Shown here in pieces: positions 1 to 8,675 of a DNA stretch of 64,000 nucleotides. The notes beneath the pieces are model-generated. The model was given only the letters and a program-made list of their open reading frames with translations. It did no database searches and was not told the DNA's origin. Source of the DNA: Mycobacterium sp. E740 (GTDB lineage Bacteria; Actinomycetota; Actinomycetes; Mycobacteriales; Mycobacteriaceae). The DNA lies in assembly GCF_001672895.1 (NCBI RefSeq), contig NZ_LZKP01000080.1, forward strand, positions 1 through 64,000. The letters run 5' to 3'. Position numbers and translations under genes: made by a program. The number at the start of each line of letters is the position of its first letter. Position 1 is the stretch's first letter.

Positions 1-1028
1 CCGGGCACACCGCGCATGATCGAAACGGCGTCGTCGTGGGCGGCGACGTAATAGTTGCTGCGAATGATCTGGCGGCCGATGGCCAATCCGGCCAGGACGA
101 CAAGCACCAGCACGACGGCGGCGATGAACATTCGCCGCCGCGACTTGGGCGGCCGCGGCGGTTCCTCCGGTTCCGGTACAGCGCGTTTGGGTTCGTTGCG
201 ACGCGGGTTGAACGCCGATGCGCGGCCCGCTGCGGTGTTGGGCGGCGGCTGGTCGTCGTCCCCGGAGACTGCGCCGGCCAGGATCGGCTGGGTCTGGCCG
301 TAGTCGTAGTCGCTGTTGTCGATGACGTCGGCCACCACGACGGTGACGTTGTCCGGTCCGCCGCCGCGAAGCGCCAATTCGATGAGCCGGTCGGCGCTTT
401 CGGCCACATCCGCGATCTGCAGCGCCTCGAGGATCGTGTCGTGGCTGACCGGGTCGGACAACCCGTCGGAGCACAGCAGGTAGCGGTCGCCGGCGCGCGC
501 CTCGCGCATGATCAGCGTGGGCTCCACCTCGTGGCCGGTCAGCGCGCGCATGATCAGCGACCGCTGCGGGTGGCTGTGCGCCTCTTCCGCGGTGATGCGG
601 CCCTCGTCGACGAGGGTCTGAACGAAGGTGTCGTCCTTGGTGATCTGGTTGAGTTCGCCGTCGCGCAGCAGGTAGCCCCTGGAGTCGCCGATGTGTACCA
701 GACCAAGGCGATTGCCCGCGAACAGGATCGCGGTCAAGGTGGTGCCCATGCCCTCGAGTTCCGGATCGGCCTCGACATGAGCGGCGATCGCCGAATTGCC
801 CTCGCGCACCGCGGAGTTGAGCTTGGACAGCAGGTCGCCGCCGGGCTCGTCGTCGTCGAGGTGGGCTAGTGCGGCGATGACCAGTTGCGAGGCGACCTCG
901 CCGGCGGCGTGGCCGCCCATGCCGTCGGCGAGTGCGAGCAGTCGCGCACCGGCGTACACCGAGTCCTCGTTGTTCGCTCGGACCAGGCCGCGGTCGCTGC
1001 GCGCGGCGTATCGCAGCACCAGTGTCAC
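1..1028 (-). CDS. pstP: PstP-like PP2C Ser/Thr phosphatase (3' end cut by window edge)
   Basis: PP2C-family phosphatase that removes phosphate from Ser/Thr kinase targets such as PknA/PknB substrates at the cell envelope. About 342 codons are visible. The N-terminus reads LRYAARSDRGLVRANNEDS, followed by the metal-site motif ADGMGGHAAGE and later GDSRGYLLRDG and CSDGLSD, all typical PP2C motifs. A basic stretch (SRRR) precedes one membrane helix near the visible end. The extracellular C-terminal domain lies beyond base 1. The GTG start overlaps the fhaB stop by four bases (GTGA), implying translational coupling in the fhaA-fhaB-pstP operon. Family and context are clear; only completeness is unknown. 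Confidence 0.95.
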   Translation of the reverse strand, partial: MTLVLRYAARSDRGLVRANNEDSVYAGARLLALADGMGGHAAGEVASQLVIAALAHLDDDEPGGDLLSKLNSAVREGNSAIAAHVEADPELEGMGTTLTAILFAGNRLGLVHIGDSRGYLLRDGELNQITKDDTFVQTLVDEGRITAEEAHSHPQRSLIMRALTGHEVEPTLIMREARAGDRYLLCSDGLSDPVSHDTILEALQIADVAESADRLIELALRGGGPDNVTVVVADVIDNSDYDYGQTQPILAGAVSGDDDQPPPNTAAGRASAFNPRRNEPKRAVPEPEEPPRPPKSRRRMFIAAVVLVLVVLAGLAIGRQIIRSNYYVAAHDDAVSIMRGVP

Positions 1029-1492
1029 GGGCGCAGCTCGATCACGGTCTTGCCGATTCGAACCGGCGTGCCCATCGGAACCCGTACCGCCGTCGTCACC
1101 TTCGCCCTGTCGAGGTATGTGCCGTTGGTCGATCCTAGGTCTTCGACGTACCATTCCGGGCCTCGAGGCGAGAGCCTGGCGTGCCGCGTCGAGGCGTAGT
1201 CGTCGGTGAGCACCAGCGTCGAGTCGTCGGCGCGGCCGATCAGCACGGGTTGCGCACCCAACGTGATGCGGGTGCCCGCAAGCGCGCCCTCGGTGACCAC
1301 CAGTTGACGCGCCACGTTACGACGGCCCCGGTTGGGCAGCAGCGAGGCCCGCAACGGCAGGCCCCGTCGCACCATCACGGCGCCGGGCGGGGCGTAGAGG
1401 TCGGTGCGCAGGATCCTGAGCACCGACCAGATGAACAGCCACAGCAGCAGCAGGAATCCGACGCGCGTCAGTTGCAGCACCAACCCCTGCAT
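1025..1492 (-). CDS. fhaB: FHA-domain membrane protein FhaB/FipA
   Basis: Protein of 155 residues with one N-terminal membrane helix (about residues 8-27, rich in L, W and F) and a C-terminal forkhead-associated domain. The FHA signatures are LIGRADD, STRHARL and LGSTNGTYL. FHA domains bind phosphothreonine; FhaB/FipA is a known substrate of the PknA/PknB pathway linked to cell division. It sits between fhaA and pstP and overlaps pstP by four bases. The length matches the M. tuberculosis homologue. Confidence 0.95.
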   Translation of the reverse strand: MQGLVLQLTRVGFLLLLWLFIWSVLRILRTDLYAPPGAVMVRRGLPLRASLLPNRGRRNVARQLVVTEGALAGTRITLGAQPVLIGRADDSTLVLTDDYASTRHARLSPRGPEWYVEDLGSTNGTYLDRAKVTTAVRVPMGTPVRIGKTVIELRP

Positions 1493-1628
1493 CTGACGTC
1501 CTCTCCGTCTCCATCCCGTTCACGTCGCGTCGGCGCACCCGACCAGCCTCGGCACCGTCACGATACTTGTACGGTCGCCGAGATGAGCGGGAAGCGACCA
1601 GCTTCGCCGCTTCGGCCGGCCCCGGTGC

Positions 1629-3101
1629 TCAGTGCACGCGGACGATGATCTCGGAGTGGCCCAGCCGGATCACGTCGCCGTCTGCGAGCTGCCACTCCTG
1701 CACCGGCGCGTTGTTGACGGTCGTGCCGTTGGTGGAGTTCAGATCGGACAGCAGCGCGACCTGACCGTCCCAGCGGATCTCCAGATGGCGCCGGGACACC
1801 CCGGTGTCGGGCAGACGGAACTGAGCGTCCTGACCGCGACCGATGACGTTCGTGCCCTCGCGCAGCTGGTAGGTGCGGCCGCTGCCGTCGTCGAGCTGCA
1901 AGGTGACCGTCGCGGCGCCCGCGGAGTAGTCGCCCTGGCCGTAGCCACCGCTGTAACCGCCCTGCTGGCCGTAGTCGTAGCCACCGCCCGCGGGCTCGGA
2001 GTAGCCGGGCTCGGCATAGCCGGCCGATTGTGCGTCACCGTAGCGGCCGTAGTCCGGCGGGGCGCCGTAGCCCTGGTCCTGGCGGCCGTAGGCCTGGCCG
2101 CCGTAACCGCCCTGGTCGCCGTAGCCACCCTGGTCGGGGTAACCCCCCTGATCCGGGTAGCCGCCCTGATCCGGATACGCGGGCCGCGGCTCGGGGCGGC
2201 CGTAGCCGCCGTCGTCGTGACGGCCCGGCGCAGGCGGGCGACCGTAGTCACCGCCGGAACCGCCGCCGTAGCCGGGCTGGCCGCCCTGGGGCGGACCGTA
2301 GCCGCCGGGCGCCTGGCGGTAGCCCTGGTCCTGGTAGCCGCCCTGCTGCGGGGGGCCGTAGCCGCCGGCGGGGGGCCGCTGCTCGTACGACGGCGGCGGG
2401 TAGCCCTGGTCGTAGCCGCCCTGATCCGGGTAGCCACCCTGCTCCTGATAACCGCCCTGGTCGGGGTAACCGCCTTGGTCGGGGTAGCCGCCGCCCTGAC
2501 GGGGCGGGTACTGGTCACCCTGCGGCGGGTAGCCACCCTGGTCCTGCGGCGGATACTGGCCGCGGTCGTCGGGGCGGCCGTACCGCTCGTCGTGCGGACG
2601 GTCGTAGTAGTCGTCGGCGGGCCGACCCGGCCCCTGGCCGCCGCGGTAAGTCGGGTTGTCGCTCATCGGTCGTTCTCCTGATTCTGCGCTGGACGCACGT
2701 ACTCGAGATGGGGGTTCGCCAGTGGTCGAGTCGGGATTGACCGCTCCACGCGCGCGAAACTGTCCGGTGTGCAGGGTGGGTGATTGTTCGAACCTGACGA
2801 CAACATCACCATACGTTTGCCACCCCTGCTCACGGATGTATCCCTCCAAGTGCTTGGCGAAAGTCGCTGATGTGAGGTCTGGGTCGGCGCTCACCTTCTG
2901 ATAGTCAGGCACACTGAGGGTAATGACGTAGTCGTTCGGGGCCAAAACCTGACCGTCGAGCACTTCGCGCGCGCCGCTGTCGGCTTCCCGGCGAAGCATC
3001 CCCTCGACTTCCTGGGGGACTATCGAGCCGCCGAACACCCGGGCGAACGCGTCACCGACCGTCGACTCGAGCTTGCGCTCGATACGGTCGACTAGACCCA
3101 T
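1629..3101 (-). CDS. fhaA: FHA-domain protein FhaA with long Gly/Tyr/Pro/Gln-rich linker
   Basis: Protein of 490 residues. The N-terminal domain (DUF3662-like, about residues 1-120) starts MGLVDRIERKLESTVGDAF. A very low-complexity linker of GGYPDQ-like repeats follows (about 150-390), then a C-terminal FHA domain with IGRGQD, SRRHLEIRW and LNSTNGT. FhaA binds phosphorylated MviN and other PknB targets in peptidoglycan control. The start chosen is the ATG at 3101; the frame extends further upstream, but that part does not look like the family. It heads the fhaA-fhaB-pstP operon. The linker repeats are the odd part and probably vary in length between strains. Confidence 0.93.
   Translation of the reverse strand: MGLVDRIERKLESTVGDAFARVFGGSIVPQEVEGMLRREADSGAREVLDGQVLAPNDYVITLSVPDYQKVSADPDLTSATFAKHLEGYIREQGWQTYGDVVVRFEQSPTLHTGQFRARGAVNPDSTTGEPPSRVRASSAESGERPMSDNPTYRGGQGPGRPADDYYDRPHDERYGRPDDRGQYPPQDQGGYPPQGDQYPPRQGGGYPDQGGYPDQGGYQEQGGYPDQGGYDQGYPPPSYEQRPPAGGYGPPQQGGYQDQGYRQAPGGYGPPQGGQPGYGGGSGGDYGRPPAPGRHDDGGYGRPEPRPAYPDQGGYPDQGGYPDQGGYGDQGGYGGQAYGRQDQGYGAPPDYGRYGDAQSAGYAEPGYSEPAGGGYDYGQQGGYSGGYGQGDYSAGAATVTLQLDDGSGRTYQLREGTNVIGRGQDAQFRLPDTGVSRRHLEIRWDGQVALLSDLNSTNGTTVNNAPVQEWQLADGDVIRLGHSEIIVRVH
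1931..2530. repeat. Degenerate tandem repeats encoding the GGYPDQ-type linker of FhaA
   Basis: Imperfect 15-18 base units are repeated many times, densest at about 2100-2180 and 2413-2520. On the minus strand they encode runs of GGYPDQ, GGYQEQ and GGYGPPQ. The repeats are in frame and keep the fhaA frame open, so copy-number change would alter linker length without a frameshift. Confidence 0.85.
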
Positions 3102-3361
3102 ATCACCGCCCGCCTCACTCGTCGTCGTACGTCGGCCCTGCTCATGGCCGCGGGTGCCCGCGTGTCGCCTGGCCACGATGCTCATCTGCATGGTATCGGC
3201 CCAGCGCCGCGCTGCGGGACCATCAGAATTCTGAGAATCGCAACATCGCAGCTCAGACACGCTCATTCACGATCGAATCACGGCGTCGAAAGGCCGTTGG
3301 CAAGGCGAGCGGCACGGTTGGGGCACGGGGTGCTCAGCGTGATAGGCTCCCCCGGTTGTTG

Positions 3362-3444
3362 GGGCGAGTGGCGGAATGGCAGACGCGCTGGCTTCAGGTG
3401 CCAGTGTCCTTCGGGACGTGGGGGTTCAAGTCCCCCTTCGCCCA
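3362..3444 (+). tRNA. leuT: tRNA-Leu (anticodon CAG)
   Basis: An 83-base cloverleaf. The acceptor stem is GGGCGAG (3362-3368) with TTCGCCC (3437-3443) and discriminator A at 3444. The anticodon CAG is at 3395-3397 within the stem-loop CTGGCTTCAGGTGCCAG. There is a long variable arm (TGTCCTTCGGGACG) typical of class II Leu tRNAs, and a T-arm GGGGGTTCAAGTCCCCC. CCA is not encoded. A leucine tRNA beside fhaA is also found in M. tuberculosis (from memory). Confidence 0.95.
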
Positions 3445-3595
3445 CAAACAGATGTGACGAGCCGGTCTTTCGGTCACACCTGAATCTGTCAGCAGCCGCG
3501 GGGTCGCGGCGTGCGCACCCGAATCGTCGCGGATGACGTTCGACGGCACTTCTATCCTTGGATGCGAAGCGCACGGGCAGATGTCAGGGGAACGA

Positions 3596-3892
3596 ATGAA
3601 GGACCTCGAGGTCGATCCGATCGACCTGCGCATGTCATCCGATCATCTCGACATGCACCACTCCGAGCTGTCGGCCGCGCACACCGCAGCCGACGGCGCG
3701 ATCGAGGAGGCACAAGCGGGCTGGGTCGGCACTTCGGCCGCCGCTTTGCAAGCCAAATTCGCCGAGTGGCAGGACACCACGGCCACGATGACCCGCGACC
3801 TCGCCGCGCACGGTGAAGCCTTCCGCGCAGCGGCTGCCGGGTACGAGACCGTCGACGGCACCAGTGCGGCGGCGCTCGACGACCTGCTCTGA
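3596..3892 (+). CDS. WXG100-like small protein with YxxxD secretion motif
   Basis: Protein of 98 residues, alpha-helical, with the features of an Esx/WXG100 T7SS substrate. It has a WVG turn at residues 43-45 between two helices and YETVD at 83-87, matching the general YxxxD/E mycobacterial T7SS signal. The ATG at 3596 was chosen because AGGGGA lies about five bases upstream; the frame is open further upstream. Its stop overlaps the ATG of the next gene (TGATG), so the two are coupled, like EsxB/EsxA-type pairs. Position near fhaA recalls Rv0025. I infer it is the chaperone/targeting partner of the downstream protein; this is not shown directly. Confidence 0.85.
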   Translation: MKDLEVDPIDLRMSSDHLDMHHSELSAAHTAADGAIEEAQAGWVGTSAAALQAKFAEWQDTTATMTRDLAAHGEAFRAAAAGYETVDGTSAAALDDLL

Positions 3893-5706
3893 TGACGCTG
3901 ACCCTCGCCGACGTCGAGCGCTGGGACGCCGGCGCGATCCGTGAGGTGTCCACTGCCCTGGCCAAACGCGGCGCCAGCGCCGACGAGGTTCGCTCCGGCC
4001 TGACCAAGCTGCCGCTGATCGCCACGTGGCGAGGCGCCGGCGGGGACTCCGCCCGCGCCTCCCTGGACAAGCTCAGTGGCTACCTGGCCGGCCACGGACT
4101 GGAGATGGCGCGGCTGTCCTCGGCCACCGGGGAGGCGGCCGACCAGATCGAGAGCATCAAGGCCAGCCTGCAGCGCATCAAGAGCGACGCCCAGCGCGAC
4201 GGCTTCTCGATCGACATGGCCACCGGCAAGGTCACCCCGCTGTACCCCGGCATGGTCGGCGACCCGATCTACGCCCTGCAACAAGCAGACATCGAGACGC
4301 GCATCGCCGGCCTGCTCTCGCAAGCCAACACTGCCGACAGTGAACTGGCCAACGCGATCACCACCGCCGGTGAAGGGCCCACCGGCAAGCCGCCGATACC
4401 CGACGCGTTGTCGATGCCGCTGCCCGCGGATCCCAACCAGTTCCACGACTTCTGGGAGCGGCTGACCCCGGAGCAGAAGGACGCCCTGTACCAGCGCGAC
4501 CATTCGATCGGAAACCGCGACGGCATGCCGGCCGTCGACCGCGACTACTACAACCGCTTGGCACTGGCGGACGCGATGACGCAGGCGCAAGCCGCCCAGG
4601 CGAGCGCCGACGCCCTGCGCAACCAACACCCCGACTGGGCCGACGGCCGAAACATTCCGCCACCGAACAAGCCGGGCGCCATTTTCGACGACCGGCTGAA
4701 ATACGAAGCGTGGCAACGACAGTACGACGCGGCCCGAAGCGGCGCGAAGTATCTGCCCGACCTGCAGGCCGTCGAAAAAGCAGCGACGGGCACCGACCGC
4801 AAGCTGCTGCTGCTGGACACCAAGACCGGTGAGCGCGCGCACGCCGCGATCGCGATCGGCGATCCCGACACCGCCGAACACGTCGCCGTCACCACGCCGG
4901 GACTCAACACCACGGTGCACGACAGCATCGGCGCCATGACCGATGAAGCTCGTCAGCTGCGGCAGGAGACGCTGCGCCAGTTGCAGACCACGCCCGGACA
5001 CGCCACCGACTCCGTCTCGACGATCGCCTGGATCGGCTACGACGCGCCGCAGATCCCAGGACTGGACGACGCGCGCGGATCACTGACCGGGGCCTGGGAC
5101 GTCAGCCACGGCCAACTCGCCCAGGCAGGGGCGAAGGACCTCGCCGGTTTCTACGACGGACTGACCGCCAGCCACGAGGGCGTACCCGCCCAACTCACGG
5201 CCATCGGCCACTCCTACGGGTCGCTCACGACCGGGCTGGCACTGCAGGAGCCGGGCAATCACGGGGTCACCGACGCGATCTTCTACGGTTCACCGGGTAT
5301 CGCAGCGACCACGCCGCAAGAGCTGCAACTCGGCGACGGCCACGTCTTCACCATGCAGACGCCGGACGACCCCATCCAACATGTCTTCGACACCCCCTGG
5401 GTGCGCGCGGCGGCGCCCCTGTTGCCGGAGCCGTTCGGATCGCTCGCCGAATCGGCTTTGCGCACACTGGATCTCACGGGCGCAGGCCAGTTCGGGCCCG
5501 ACCCCGCGAGCAACCCGAATTTCACGCACCTCGAGACCGGGGCGGTCACAGTGCCGGACGGCAACGGCGGCTCGATGGACCTGGGCGCTGCCCACGGCCA
5601 CAGCGACTATCCACGCTTCGGCGACAATGGCATGCCCCGCACCACCAACTACAACATCGCCGCGGTCATCGCCGGACTCGGCGACGACGCCATACGGGAA
5701 AAGTGA
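3892..5706 (+). CDS. WXG-like N-terminus fused to alpha/beta-hydrolase (DUF1023) - candidate T7SS effector
   Basis: Protein of 604 residues. Residues 1-110 are helical with a WRG turn at 46-48, resembling a second WXG100 hairpin able to pair with the preceding small protein. A helical middle region follows. From about residue 300 there is an alpha/beta-hydrolase domain of the DUF1023 type, with strand VAVTTPGL, nucleophile elbow GHSYGS (Ser441) and the following FYGSPGI. A histidine near AHGHSDY is a plausible third triad member. DUF1023 proteins are predicted esterases/lipases and the substrate is unknown. It is translationally coupled to the genes on both sides. Position recalls Rv0026. Export by a T7SS is an inference from the WXG pair and the partner's YxxxD. 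Confidence 0.8.
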   Translation: MTLTLADVERWDAGAIREVSTALAKRGASADEVRSGLTKLPLIATWRGAGGDSARASLDKLSGYLAGHGLEMARLSSATGEAADQIESIKASLQRIKSDAQRDGFSIDMATGKVTPLYPGMVGDPIYALQQADIETRIAGLLSQANTADSELANAITTAGEGPTGKPPIPDALSMPLPADPNQFHDFWERLTPEQKDALYQRDHSIGNRDGMPAVDRDYYNRLALADAMTQAQAAQASADALRNQHPDWADGRNIPPPNKPGAIFDDRLKYEAWQRQYDAARSGAKYLPDLQAVEKAATGTDRKLLLLDTKTGERAHAAIAIGDPDTAEHVAVTTPGLNTTVHDSIGAMTDEARQLRQETLRQLQTTPGHATDSVSTIAWIGYDAPQIPGLDDARGSLTGAWDVSHGQLAQAGAKDLAGFYDGLTASHEGVPAQLTAIGHSYGSLTTGLALQEPGNHGVTDAIFYGSPGIAATTPQELQLGDGHVFTMQTPDDPIQHVFDTPWVRAAAPLLPEPFGSLAESALRTLDLTGAGQFGPDPASNPNFTHLETGAVTVPDGNGGSMDLGAAHGHSDYPRFGDNGMPRTTNYNIAAVIAGLGDDAIREK

Positions 5707-5717
5707 GGCAACCGCAG

Positions 5718-6266
5718 ATGCGACGACGCAGACAGTTCGTCAGCGGCTGTGCAGTGGTCCTCACGCTAGCGACAGGGTGCCACGTGAATCAGCCCGATCA
5801 ACCCACACCGTCGACGGACGCCGCGCACGCGGCCGAAGAGCTTCGTGCGCTGCCATCGTTCGAGGAGACGACATCGAAGCTCGACAGTGCGCTGAACTCC
5901 ATCACGGCCGCGGCGTCGCAACGCGTCGGCAGCATAGTCTGGGTCAACGGAACCAACGAGGACACCGGGAGCTGCCCCGCGCCGTACGACAAGTCAGATG
6001 GGATGTCGGCGTACCTGCCGAACCGCATCGCCGAGAATGTCGTTGTCTCGGAAGACGATTGGCGACACGTGCTCGGCGTCGCCAAGGATTCGGCGGCGAC
6101 GGTCGGTGCCACCGATGTTCAGACGCTGAAGGACGGACCGCGCAATCACGACGTCTGGTTCACCGGTACCGCGGGAGTCTTCATCAAGGTCTCCTACAAG
6201 GGAAATCTGGTGGTCTCCGGATACACCGGTTGCCGGCTGCCGCAAGGGAAGGGCGCTCCAACCTGA
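5718..6266 (+). CDS. LppA-like lipoprotein (possible immunity protein)
   Basis: Protein of 182 residues with a basic N-terminus (MRRRRQF), a hydrophobic core and lipobox LATGC, so probably lipid-anchored outside the membrane. The C-terminal half (DVWFTGTAGVFIKVSYKG, then SGYTGCRLP) resembles LppA/LppB/LppV-type lipoproteins. The ATG at 5718 is preceded by GTGAGG about ten bases upstream; a GTG at 5703 overlapping the previous stop is an alternative start. As third gene of the WXG100/hydrolase unit it could protect the cell from the hydrolase, but this is context only. Confidence 0.8.
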   Translation: MRRRRQFVSGCAVVLTLATGCHVNQPDQPTPSTDAAHAAEELRALPSFEETTSKLDSALNSITAAASQRVGSIVWVNGTNEDTGSCPAPYDKSDGMSAYLPNRIAENVVVSEDDWRHVLGVAKDSAATVGATDVQTLKDGPRNHDVWFTGTAGVFIKVSYKGNLVVSGYTGCRLPQGKGAPT

Positions 6267-6325
6267 GCCGACCCGGTCGGCACGCCTGAACCATCGGTCG
6301 CGCGGGCGCGGGTAATTTCGACGGG

Positions 6326-7510
6326 ATGCGGCACGCAATTCTTGCGCTCATGTCGGTAGTCGCGCTGGTCGTGACCGGCTGTACGGCGACGGTTCAGGGC
6401 GCGGCGGTCAAGGCCACCGGGGGACCGGCGGGCCCCACGCTCAACCTCGATCAGCTGGACGCGGGGCGGTTCCCGACGGCACCGCGAAACCCGTTGGGCG
6501 TCGCCGGGGATCCGCTGTTGGGTGCCGTGCTCGAGGGCCAGCGGCTGGCCGATCACGTCGTCGGGCCGTGGGAGGTCGATTCGGCCTTGACGGGTTCGTT
6601 CGGCTTCGGTGCGGTGGTGCTGCCCCGGCCCGAGGCGCTGGCCCTGATCGGGCCCATGAACCTCGCCGCGGCCGCGGGCCGGCACGACTTCGTCACCGGC
6701 TTCGCCTCGGTGCGCACCGAGAAGAACCGCCGCGTGCTGCTCAACGCGGTGCTGCGCTTCGCCGACGACGGCGCCGCGCAGGCCGCTGCCACCGACCTGA
6801 GCGACGCGGCGGCCCAGCAGCAGGGCGCGGGGCCGGCGCCCAAACTGGAGATCCCGGGCCACCCGGACGCCTGGGCAACCAGTTACACCGGCGCCGACCG
6901 GGAGATCGGCCAGTTCGGCGCGGCGCGGTCGTTCACCGCGCACGGCCCGTACGTGCTCATGCAGCAGGCGCAGGCGACGGCCGGCGTTGAGGCCGCAGCC
7001 CAGTTGGTGGCCAAGACCATCGAGGTGCAGGCGCCGGAGATCGACAAGTTCCGTGCCACCGACGTGAGCGAGCTGGCCGACATCTCGATCGATCCGACCG
7101 GGCTGCTGGCCCGCACGATCCCGCTCGACGGCCAGGACATGACGTTCACCAAGCCCGCGACATACGAGCAGCGGGGCGCGCTGCACTTCCAATCCGACCC
7201 CGCCCGTTCGGCAAAGCTGTTCTCGGCCACCGGCGTAGACCTCGTTTCGATGGCCGGCTCAACGGTCTACCAGACCAGCGACGCCGACGGCGCCAAGGGC
7301 GTTGTCGACGAGTTCTACGCCGAGGTGTCACCGACGGCGCAGCCCGCCAACCCGGTGCCGAACATGCCCGACAGCCGCTGCCTGCGGATGAGCGAAGGCG
7401 GCTTCTACTGCGTGGCGACGGCCGACCGGTACACCATCGAGACCAGCGCCCCGACCCTGCTGGCCACCCAGCAGATGACGGCAGCGCAGTACATCATGTT
7501 GATGAGCTAG
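6326..7510 (+). CDS. Lipoprotein of unknown function
   Basis: Protein of 394 residues starting MRHAILALMSVVALVVTGC, a clear lipoprotein signal peptide with lipobox VTGC. The rest is a soluble two-lobe Ala/Asp-rich sequence with no recognised catalytic motif. It ends with a cysteine pair region (SRCLRMSEGGFYCVATADRY) that could form a disulfide. It resembles a family of long mycobacterial lipoproteins of unknown role (DUF7373-like, from memory). It lies 60 bases after the LppA-like gene on the same strand and may be co-transcribed. Confidence 0.75.
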   Translation: MRHAILALMSVVALVVTGCTATVQGAAVKATGGPAGPTLNLDQLDAGRFPTAPRNPLGVAGDPLLGAVLEGQRLADHVVGPWEVDSALTGSFGFGAVVLPRPEALALIGPMNLAAAAGRHDFVTGFASVRTEKNRRVLLNAVLRFADDGAAQAAATDLSDAAAQQQGAGPAPKLEIPGHPDAWATSYTGADREIGQFGAARSFTAHGPYVLMQQAQATAGVEAAAQLVAKTIEVQAPEIDKFRATDVSELADISIDPTGLLARTIPLDGQDMTFTKPATYEQRGALHFQSDPARSAKLFSATGVDLVSMAGSTVYQTSDADGAKGVVDEFYAEVSPTAQPANPVPNMPDSRCLRMSEGGFYCVATADRYTIETSAPTLLATQQMTAAQYIMLMS

Positions 7511-7564
7511 CAGAACCGCATCCCGGTGCCGACGGCGGCGGCGGCGACCTGACAGTATTCGACC

Positions 7565-8065
7565 GTGGGCAAGAACGAGCGCGCGAAGATCGTCATGTCC
7601 GACGACGAGATCGCCGAATTCATCGAACGCAGCCGCACCGCCACGCTCGCGACCGTGCTGCCCGACGGCCGGCCGCATCTGGTCGCGATGTGGTACGCCG
7701 TGCTCGACGGAGAGATCTGGTTCGAGACGAAGGCCAAGTCGCAGAAGGCGGTGAACCTTCGGCGCGACCCGACCGTCACCGTGATGATCGAGGACGGCCA
7801 CACCTACGACACCCTGCGCGGTGTCTCGATCGACGGCCGCGCCGAGATCGTCGACGATCCGGAAACCGTTCTGCGCGTTGGCATCAGCGTGTGGGAGCGC
7901 TACACCGGGCCGTACTCCGAGGAGATGCGCCCGTTCGTCGACCAGATGATGAACAACCGCATCTGTGTGCGGGTGGTGCCCACTCGGACGCGCAGCTGGG
8001 ACCACCGCAAGCTCGGTATGCCGGAGATGCCGCTCGGCGGCAGCACCGCGCAGTATCTAGGTTGA
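7565..8065 (+). CDS. FMN/F420-binding split-barrel (PPOX-class) protein
   Basis: Protein of 166 residues of the pyridoxamine-5'-phosphate-oxidase-like split beta-barrel superfamily. The pattern is RTATLATVLPDGRPHLVAMW, then GEIWFETKAKSQKAVNL and NLRRDPTVTVMI, typical of F420- or FMN-binding oxidoreductases of mycobacteria. The substrate cannot be inferred. The GTG start at 7565 begins MGKNERAK. It lies four bases before a Ddn-family gene, so both probably form a deazaflavin-related pair. Confidence 0.82.
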   Translation: MGKNERAKIVMSDDEIAEFIERSRTATLATVLPDGRPHLVAMWYAVLDGEIWFETKAKSQKAVNLRRDPTVTVMIEDGHTYDTLRGVSIDGRAEIVDDPETVLRVGISVWERYTGPYSEEMRPFVDQMMNNRICVRVVPTRTRSWDHRKLGMPEMPLGGSTAQYLG

Positions 8066-8069
8066 TCGT

Positions 8070-8549
8070 ATGGATCCGAAGAACAAGCCCAAGCAGCTGA
8101 ACTCGCCCGTCGTCTCCAAGGCCATGAAGTACGCGGGCAAGGCGCACGTGTGGGTGTACCGCCGATCCGGCGGCAAGATCGGCGCGAACTGGCGCGTCGG
8201 AGCCGGTTTCAAGAAGCCGGTGCCGACGCTGCTGCTCGAGCACATCGGCCGCAAGTCCGGCAGGCGGTTGGTGTCCCCGCTGGTGTACATCCACGACGGC
8301 GACGACGTGATCGTGGTGGCGTCCCAAGGTGGTCGCGACACCGATCCGCAGTGGTACCGCAATCTGGTGGCCAACCCGGACGCGCACATCGAGATCGGAT
8401 CGGACGGCCGTCCGGTTCGCGCGGTGACCGCCACACCCGAGCAGCGAGCCCGGCTGTGGCCGAAGCTGGTCGAGGCATACGCCGACTTCGACACCTACCA
8501 GTCTTGGGCCGACCGCGAGATTCCGGTGATCATCCTGCAGCCGCGCTGA
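8070..8549 (+). CDS. Ddn-family deazaflavin (F420)-dependent nitroreductase-like protein
   Basis: Protein of 159 residues matching the Ddn/DUF385 family: short N-terminal helix, then PTLLLEHIGRKSGRRLVSPL, a strand ending VIVVASQGG, and DPQWYRNLVANPDAHIEIG. These are family hallmarks; members use F420H2 to reduce quinones or nitro compounds, and Ddn of M. tuberculosis activates pretomanid. The preceding gene is another split-barrel oxidoreductase. The natural substrate is unknown. Confidence 0.88.
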   Translation: MDPKNKPKQLNSPVVSKAMKYAGKAHVWVYRRSGGKIGANWRVGAGFKKPVPTLLLEHIGRKSGRRLVSPLVYIHDGDDVIVVASQGGRDTDPQWYRNLVANPDAHIEIGSDGRPVRAVTATPEQRARLWPKLVEAYADFDTYQSWADREIPVIILQPR

Positions 8550-8675
8550 CGCGCCGATTGCGACCCATCTCACACCCCTGACGCGTTCGACTTCCCCCGC
8601 CGGTCGGGTAGCCAACGGGACAGGTGCACCCCATGCGCCGACCGAAACCGTCAACGCTTAAGGGGCGAAATATCC

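Noticed and set aside
1931..2530. CRISPR-like direct repeats
   Set aside because: The repeats are short, in frame and code for a protein linker, without regular spacers.
1632..2681. A long plus-strand open frame opposite fhaA
   Set aside because: It is a low-complexity mirror of the Gly/Tyr-rich linker codons; fhaA has clear family domains.
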